64,000 nucleotides of DNA. Origin: Mariniphaga anaerophila (GTDB lineage: Bacteria; Bacteroidota; Bacteroidia; Bacteroidales; Prolixibacteraceae). Below the pieces are notes generated by a model, which was not told the DNA's origin, ran no database searches, and saw nothing but the letters and a program-made list of their open reading frames with translations. Shown in pieces: positions 59,418-64,000 of the stretch; position 1 is the first letter of the stretch; the number at the start of each line of letters is the position of its first letter. The position numbers and the translations under genes are program-made. The stretch covers positions 62,001 to 126,000 of the forward strand of contig NZ_FQUM01000004.1 in assembly GCF_900129025.1 (NCBI RefSeq), in the 5' to 3' direction.

Positions 59418-60017
59418 ATGAAATCAGAGAAAAGCATTCATATATTAATAGTAAACAGCGCAGAAAAAGGCATTAATGAATTTACCCGGCCGATAGAAAA
59501 CATTGTCTCTAATGCAGGTTTTACTTTTGAAACCATTGAATACTCCGATTGCTCCGGTTTTTATTTTGATGGCTTTGACGGAATAATTTTATCTGGTTCG
59601 CCACAGGGAAACGACATTGTACAGCACCACCTGCCTTGGTTTCAGTGGCTGAGAACAGTTGAAAAACCGGTACTCGGCATTTGTGCAGGCCACCATATTA
59701 CAGGTTACCTATTTGGCGCAAAACTACTTCGAAGCGAAGAGCCGGAGTCAGGTGATTTTGTGGTTGAAGTTCTTCAAGACGATCCGTTGTTTTTAGGGCT
59801 TCCGCAAAAATTCACGGTAAAACAAATGCACCACGATTCGATTTCGCTGCCGCCGAATTTCGAGTTGCTGGCCACATCAAAAACCTGCCACAACCAATTG
59901 ATGAAACACGGAACCAAACCACTTTATTCCTGTCAGTTTCATCCCGAGTATTACAACCACAGGCTAATTCAGAATTTCCTTCGGATAGTGATTATGGAAT
60001 CTTTGCAACTGGACTAA
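59418..60017 (+). CDS. Class I glutamine amidotransferase-like protein
   Basis: A 199-residue single-domain protein with the class I glutamine amidotransferase triad: nucleophile Cys89 in LGICAGHHITGYLFG, and the His and Glu in CQFHPEYYNH near residue 175. The oxyanion region LSGSPQGND is also present. The closest recalled relatives are stand-alone GATase1 proteins near GMP synthase and peptidase C26; no synthase partner is adjacent, so substrate and role are unknown. It is divergent from the TlpA-like gene. A TAGTTTTA sequence (59406-59413), close to a -7 element, ends just 4 bases before the ATG, so its message may have almost no leader. Confidence 0.85.
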   Translation: MKSEKSIHILIVNSAEKGINEFTRPIENIVSNAGFTFETIEYSDCSGFYFDGFDGIILSGSPQGNDIVQHHLPWFQWLRTVEKPVLGICAGHHITGYLFGAKLLRSEEPESGDFVVEVLQDDPLFLGLPQKFTVKQMHHDSISLPPNFELLATSKTCHNQLMKHGTKPLYSCQFHPEYYNHRLIQNFLRIVIMESLQLD

Positions 60018-60066
60018 TAAACTTTTTCAGAAGTCGAAAAAAAAACAAACACGTTTTGTCGGATTC

Positions 60067-61413
60067 TTATCCGGCCAGCTCGGGAAGTTTTCTCCATTCA
60101 CGCACAAGAAAAAACGATACTGCAATTGCAGCCATTGTATCAGCAATGGGATAGGCAATCCAAATTCCGGTAATTCCCCAAAAATTCGGAAGGATTATCA
60201 GTAGTGGAATAAGTCCGATTACCTGACGAAAAAGCGTTGCAAACATGGAAATTTTTGCTTTTCCAATTGCCTGAAAAAAGTGAGATGCAACAACCTGAAA
60301 CCCCACAATGGGAAGCGCCAGAATAACCAGCCGAAGCCCGTGTACCGAAATGTCGTACAACTCCTGGCTGTCGCTGTTGAACAACCGAACCAGTGCCCCC
60401 GGAATAGCTTCAATTAAAGCATATGCCCCCACGGCAATTAACGTCGCAACAATCAGAGAAATTCGCAAAGCCTCTTTTACCCGAGGAGTTGATTTTGCGC
60501 CATAGTTAAACCCAATAATGGGTTGCGATGCCATATTTAAAGCCACAATGGCCATAATTACCAGCGACACCACAGAATTAATTATTCCCATTGCACCAAC
60601 GGCGAGGTCGCCGCCAAATACAATCAACTTTTTATTGAGTAACCCCTGCACAAAACTGTTGGCAATCTGCATAGAAAAAGGCGCCATGCCAATGGCTACA
60701 ATTTCAAACAGAATTCCACGGTTTATACGGATGTTTTCTTTTTTGAGTTTAATCACCGAACGTTTTCCCAAAAAGTGGGCTACTACCCAAACCATCAGCA
60801 CAAACATGCTAATTACTGTTGCATAGGCGGCTCCTTTAACGCCCATGTCGAGCCAAAAAATAAAAATGGGGTCAAGAACAATGTTGGTACCTGCACTCAG
60901 AATCATCGACATCATGGCAACGTGCGCATTGCCTTCAGACCTGATGATATTATTCATTGAAAATCCTACCACCTGAAAAATTACCCCGGCGATAATAATA
61001 TCCAGATAATCGTTTGCGTACTGAAATGTTTCCTGGGTTGATCCGAACGACCTCAAAATGGGCTTCTTCAGCACAAAAGTAACCACCATTATTATTACTG
61101 AAACCACCAGCATCAGGGCAAAGCCGGTGCCCAGGGTTTCTTCGGCACGTTTCATATCCTTTCGCCCCATGTTTATGGATACATAAACTCCCGAGCCGAT
61201 TCCGATAAGCATTCCAAATCCCATCATAATTAGCATTACCGGAAAAACCACGGAAATACCCGACAATGCTTCGGCCCCCACTCCCTGCCCGATGAAAATG
61301 CGATCCACGATATTGTAAAGTGCGTTTACAAACACACCCACAAACGCCGGCACAAAGTACTTAAACATTAGCCGACCGATATTCGCATCTCTCAGTTCTT
61401 CAATATTTCTCAT
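60067..61413 (-). CDS. MATE family efflux transporter
   Basis: A 448-residue protein with twelve predicted helices. The ATG at 61413 (MRNIEELRDANIGRLMFKYF) is used; a TTG nine bases upstream is possible. The family pattern is clear: LMFKYFVPAFVGVFVNALYNIVDRIFIGQ and the matching second half, with GFNYGA (IIGFNYGAKSTPRVKEAL). MATE transporters export cationic drugs or metabolites using sodium or proton gradients. It is divergent from the HEAT-like gene and lies next to a perfect -7 element only 6 bases from its ATG (see promoter). Confidence 0.94.
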   Translation of the reverse strand: MRNIEELRDANIGRLMFKYFVPAFVGVFVNALYNIVDRIFIGQGVGAEALSGISVVFPVMLIMMGFGMLIGIGSGVYVSINMGRKDMKRAEETLGTGFALMLVVSVIIMVVTFVLKKPILRSFGSTQETFQYANDYLDIIIAGVIFQVVGFSMNNIIRSEGNAHVAMMSMILSAGTNIVLDPIFIFWLDMGVKGAAYATVISMFVLMVWVVAHFLGKRSVIKLKKENIRINRGILFEIVAIGMAPFSMQIANSFVQGLLNKKLIVFGGDLAVGAMGIINSVVSLVIMAIVALNMASQPIIGFNYGAKSTPRVKEALRISLIVATLIAVGAYALIEAIPGALVRLFNSDSQELYDISVHGLRLVILALPIVGFQVVASHFFQAIGKAKISMFATLFRQVIGLIPLLIILPNFWGITGIWIAYPIADTMAAIAVSFFLVREWRKLPELAG

Positions 61414-61419
61414 GGGTCG

Positions 61420-61427
61420 CAAAGGTA
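61420..61427 (-). promoter_or_regulatory. Perfect -7 element very close to the MATE start codon
   Basis: TACCTTTG on the minus strand ends 6 bases before the ATG at 61413. With a start of transcription about 6-7 bases downstream of this element, the mRNA would begin at or near the start codon, suggesting a leaderless message. There is no good -33 TTTG at the normal distance. Confidence 0.55.
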
Positions 61428-61461
61428 ACCAAATAAGACCAAAATGGGTTTTATACCACTA

Positions 61462-61494
61462 TTTTAAAATCCCCCTGAAAAATGATTAATTTTG
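61462..61494 (+). promoter_or_regulatory. Promoter of the HEAT-like gene
   Basis: TAATTTTG at 61487-61494 is a perfect -7 element; TTTT at 61462-61465 is a 3-of-4 -33 match with a 21-bp spacer. The gene at 61516 begins 22 bases on, and the TTG start at 61492 lies within the promoter, which supports the ATG. Confidence 0.6.
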
Positions 61495-61515
61495 CAGCAT
61501 AAAAGATACGACAAT

Positions 61516-62022
61516 ATGGAAAACAAAAAGCCGAATAAAAAACTTCAGACCGATTTATTTTCGACAAATACGTCAACTGTGCTTTCGGCGCTGAACGCGT
61601 TAAAAGACAAAGGCAACAGCGCATATCTACCGCTGCTTTTCGACCTGCTGAACTCGAATCCAGAGGCAGCCGTTGAGGACGAAATTATTTTTATTCTTTA
61701 CAACCTGAAAATGAAAAACGCTGTGCCGGTTATTGCAGAGGCGTTGCAGAATCCCAAGTACCTTCCAATCCGGAAAAAGCTGACAACTGCCTGCTGGGAA
61801 AACGGCCTCAACTTCATGGATTATCTTCCTGTTTTTGTTGACCTTGTGATTACCGAAGAGTGGGAAACCAGCTTTGAAGCTTTTACTGTAATTGAAAACA
61901 TGAAAAGCTACCCAGAGCAGGAAATTATTGACGTTGCGACAAATAAAATACACGGCGCACTAAACGATGCCGACGAACAAAAAAGATACCTGCTGCACGA
62001 AATTCTGACCTTCGTTCGTTAA
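61516..62022 (+). CDS. HEAT-repeat-like cytoplasmic protein
   Basis: A 168-residue protein from the ATG at 61516 (MENKKPNKKLQTDLF). Helix-pair repeats are visible (ALNALKDKGNSAYLPLLFDLL, DEIIFILYNLKMKNAVPVIAEAL), with no signal peptide or membrane segment. Such proteins are protein-binding scaffolds; function unknown. It is followed 21 bases later by a PorP/SprF gene, so it may be the first gene of a T9SS-related operon. Confidence 0.75.
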   Translation: MENKKPNKKLQTDLFSTNTSTVLSALNALKDKGNSAYLPLLFDLLNSNPEAAVEDEIIFILYNLKMKNAVPVIAEALQNPKYLPIRKKLTTACWENGLNFMDYLPVFVDLVITEEWETSFEAFTVIENMKSYPEQEIIDVATNKIHGALNDADEQKRYLLHEILTFVR

Positions 62023-62043
62023 TATTCTCATTGAATATCAATT

Positions 62044-63024
62044 TTGAACCACGGACTAAAAATAGCAGGGATCGTATTTTTCCTTTGGATTGGCTTAACT
62101 GCCAAATCTCAGGTCGAACACGGGTTGATCTCGTTCTCCAACAAACTCCTAATAAACCCATCGTACGCAGGATTTAACCGAGACACACACATTTCGAGTT
62201 CCCTATTATTTAACGCCCGGCCCGAAAAAAACCTGAACAATAACTTTTCCTTAACCTACGATACGTGGTCTGAAAAAATGCAGGGAGGTGTTTCACTCCG
62301 ATTTCACCAGGGGCTAATCGGCAAACAAAACACCAACATTACAGGTGCAGGCTTTGCATTCACTAAACCGTTCGATCTGGCAAAACGCAGGCAGTTTATT
62401 CCCTCGTTTAGTCTCAATCTGCACACAGCCACCAAGCAATGGTTTGTACACCTCATCGACCGCACCATCGACAAAAGCTTTGAGCACCAAAGCCCTCCAG
62501 GCGAAGAGTTTTTGAGATTTGCTGCGGTACAGCCCGGGGTGGGACTGCTGTGGAACTCACCGGCAGTTGAAATCGGAGCTGCTGCAACATATTCTTTTTA
62601 TCAGGAGTTGGGAGAAGAACCCGACGAACTGAGCCGGTTTCCGTTGTCTGTGGTTTTTCATGCTGCAAAAAAAAAGAGGGGCAAACGCAATGGCCTTATT
62701 TCGCAGCCGGTAAAAGCCAGCCCTGAAGCAGTAGTAATTTTTTCTGAAAATGTTTTCATGTCGCGGGTAGGCCTTCGTCTCGAAAGGGTCGATCATCAGT
62801 TGGGCATTTTTGCTCAGAACGACTTTATGTGGAACAGCCATGGCATTGGCGGTGCGTATAGCTGGAAGCTCAATAATCTGAGGCTGCACCTTTCTGCGGG
62901 AACCACATACTCTGTGCCGCACAAGAAAGCCGCTTTTTTTGGAGAAGCCGCTCTGGGACTTATCATCCCTTATATACAAATCAACGATAAAAACCCGTGG
63001 GCACCACCTCCCAGGTCATTTTAA
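62044..63024 (+). CDS. PorP/SprF family outer-membrane protein, TTG start
   Basis: A 326-residue protein. The start is TTG at 62044: the in-frame stop at 62032 is only 12 bases upstream, and no ATG falls between the TTG and the mature region, so TTG (or a rarer ATT at 62041) must be used. The signal peptide (IAGIVFFLWIGLTAKSQ) and mature start VEHGLISFSNKLLINPSYAGF are the PorP/SprF hallmark, and barrel-like strands follow. It lies 21 bases after the HEAT-like gene and 35 bases before another PorP/SprF gene. The two are divergent in sequence and so unlikely to be recent duplicates. Confidence 0.88.
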   Translation: MNHGLKIAGIVFFLWIGLTAKSQVEHGLISFSNKLLINPSYAGFNRDTHISSSLLFNARPEKNLNNNFSLTYDTWSEKMQGGVSLRFHQGLIGKQNTNITGAGFAFTKPFDLAKRRQFIPSFSLNLHTATKQWFVHLIDRTIDKSFEHQSPPGEEFLRFAAVQPGVGLLWNSPAVEIGAAATYSFYQELGEEPDELSRFPLSVVFHAAKKKRGKRNGLISQPVKASPEAVVIFSENVFMSRVGLRLERVDHQLGIFAQNDFMWNSHGIGGAYSWKLNNLRLHLSAGTTYSVPHKKAAFFGEAALGLIIPYIQINDKNPWAPPPRSF

Positions 63025-63059
63025 TTTGCTTTCTTTATACTTCATTTAAACTGGGTTGA

Positions 63060-64000
63060 ATGCGTTTTGGGTTATACTTTCTTCTGCTTGTTTTTCTTTC
63101 CGGAACTATTTGGGCTCAGGATCCCGGCTTTTCGCAATTTTACGCCAATCCTCTGTACCTGAATCCTGCATTTGCCGGCACCACAGAGCTTCCACGCCTG
63201 GGACTGAACTACCGTAACCAATGGCCACAAAAGGGAGCCACATTCATCACTTATTCCGTTTCTTATGATAAAGGAATAAAAAATTCCAATGCCGGGTTGG
63301 GGTTTCAGGCCATGCGCGACCAGGAGTTGAACAACGTGATAAACAGCCAGTCGGCTTCAGTTCTATACTCTCATCATTTAAAACTGGGGTTTGAAAGTTT
63401 TATGACACTCGGACTCCAGGGCGGATTTACGTTAAAACAGTTTAACATCCACAACCTTGTTTTTCCGTCAGGCATTGACCAGCTAAGCGGGGAAATCTCG
63501 GAATATGTTGCGGCCGGCTACTCCGACGGGAATAAACTGTACCCCGATTTTGCGGTTGGCGCTATGGGCCAGCACGGTGAATTTTTCTGGGGAGCAGCGG
63601 CTCATCATCTTACCCGGCCAAACGAATCAATCATCAGAGGAGACCAAAAAGGTGAAATTCCCATTAAAGCAACGGTTCATGCAGGTGCGCGGTTACGCAG
63701 GTTGCACCACGGATTGCTTTCGCGGGTGTTCACATTGTCGCCAAACATTCTTTACCAGCAACAGGGGAATTTTAAGCAGCTAAACCTGGGAATTTATATG
63801 ATTGAAAAATCGTTCCTTTTCGGAGGATGGTATCGAAATAACATCGACATCAGGCCCGATGCAATAATTGCGTTGGCAGGATTTGCCAAAGAAAAATTTC
63901 AGATTGGTTACAGTTTCGATCTTACGCTGTCTAAAATGTCGAATTACAGTTACGGGTCACACGAAATATCGCTGGTTTTATATCTGGGACAGAAGCAAGA
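63060..64000 (+). CDS. PorP/SprF family outer-membrane protein (runs off the window)
   Basis: An open frame from ATG 63060 through the last base (313 codons, no stop). MRFGLYFLLLVFLSGTIWAQ is a signal peptide; the mature start DPGFSQFYANPLYLNPAFAG is the PorP/SprF signature, and the frame ends with barrel-like strands (QIGYSFDLTLSKM, HEISLVLYLG), so little is missing. In Porphyromonas, porP is followed by the T9SS core genes porK, porL, porM and porN; the same order may continue beyond this window, but that is inference. Confidence 0.9.
   Translation, partial: MRFGLYFLLLVFLSGTIWAQDPGFSQFYANPLYLNPAFAGTTELPRLGLNYRNQWPQKGATFITYSVSYDKGIKNSNAGLGFQAMRDQELNNVINSQSASVLYSHHLKLGFESFMTLGLQGGFTLKQFNIHNLVFPSGIDQLSGEISEYVAAGYSDGNKLYPDFAVGAMGQHGEFFWGAAAHHLTRPNESIIRGDQKGEIPIKATVHAGARLRRLHHGLLSRVFTLSPNILYQQQGNFKQLNLGIYMIEKSFLFGGWYRNNIDIRPDAIIALAGFAKEKFQIGYSFDLTLSKMSNYSYGSHEISLVLYLGQKQ

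Overview
The window is from a Bacteroidota chromosome, most likely a marine or sediment Bacteroidales/Marinilabiliales-type organism; this placement is inferred, since no rRNA is present. The evidence is type IX secretion (T9SS) sorting domains, three PorP/SprF proteins, a SusC/SusD pair with a hybrid two-component regulator, several sulfatases, TAnnTTTG-type -7 promoter elements and AT-rich spacers with few strong Shine-Dalgarno sites.

Layout. 1-3.2 kb (minus strand): the first 20 codons of clpB, a small secreted carboxypeptidase-regulatory-domain protein, and a secreted HExxH metalloprotease-like protein with a T9SS type A tail. 3.6-5.2 kb: a membrane TPR protein with a C-terminal helix-turn-helix. 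5.8-22.7 kb: a surface module made of a 4578-residue adhesin-like protein with a type B sorting domain, a PorP/SprF protein and a TPR-PD40-OmpA protein, closed by a strong terminator. The adhesin contains three almost identical 729-bp tandem repeats. 22.9-24.3 kb: a beta-propeller lipoprotein. 24.4-25.9 kb: a complete IS4-type insertion sequence plus the decayed right end of a second, related copy.

26-43 kb is a polysaccharide utilisation locus (PUL): hybrid two-component sensor, SusC, SusD, a jelly-roll/lyase-like lipoprotein, a second concanavalin-like protein, a secreted double VOC protein, a Tat-exported aldo/keto reductase, a DUF5060-type putative glycoside hydrolase and a sulfatase. It looks more AT-rich than its neighbours and is bracketed by a directly repeated 14-bp sequence. 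Two more sulfatases with base usage like the flanking chromosome follow at 43.4-46.6 kb. The likely substrate is a sulfated polysaccharide, probably of algal or host-glycan type; the exact glycan cannot be read from the sequence.

46.7-64 kb is mostly housekeeping: an ExbB/ExbD/ExbD energy-transducing set with an extra 152-residue membrane protein, tRNA-Ser(GGA), asparaginase, TatD, glutamate dehydrogenase, fmt-groES-groEL, an EamA transporter, a TlpA-like thioredoxin, a glutamine amidotransferase-like protein, a MATE transporter and a HEAT-like protein. Two tandem PorP/SprF genes follow, the second running off the right edge. They may lead into T9SS core genes outside the window. The themes connect: SusC needs TonB-ExbBD energy, and the adhesin and metalloprotease need T9SS export.
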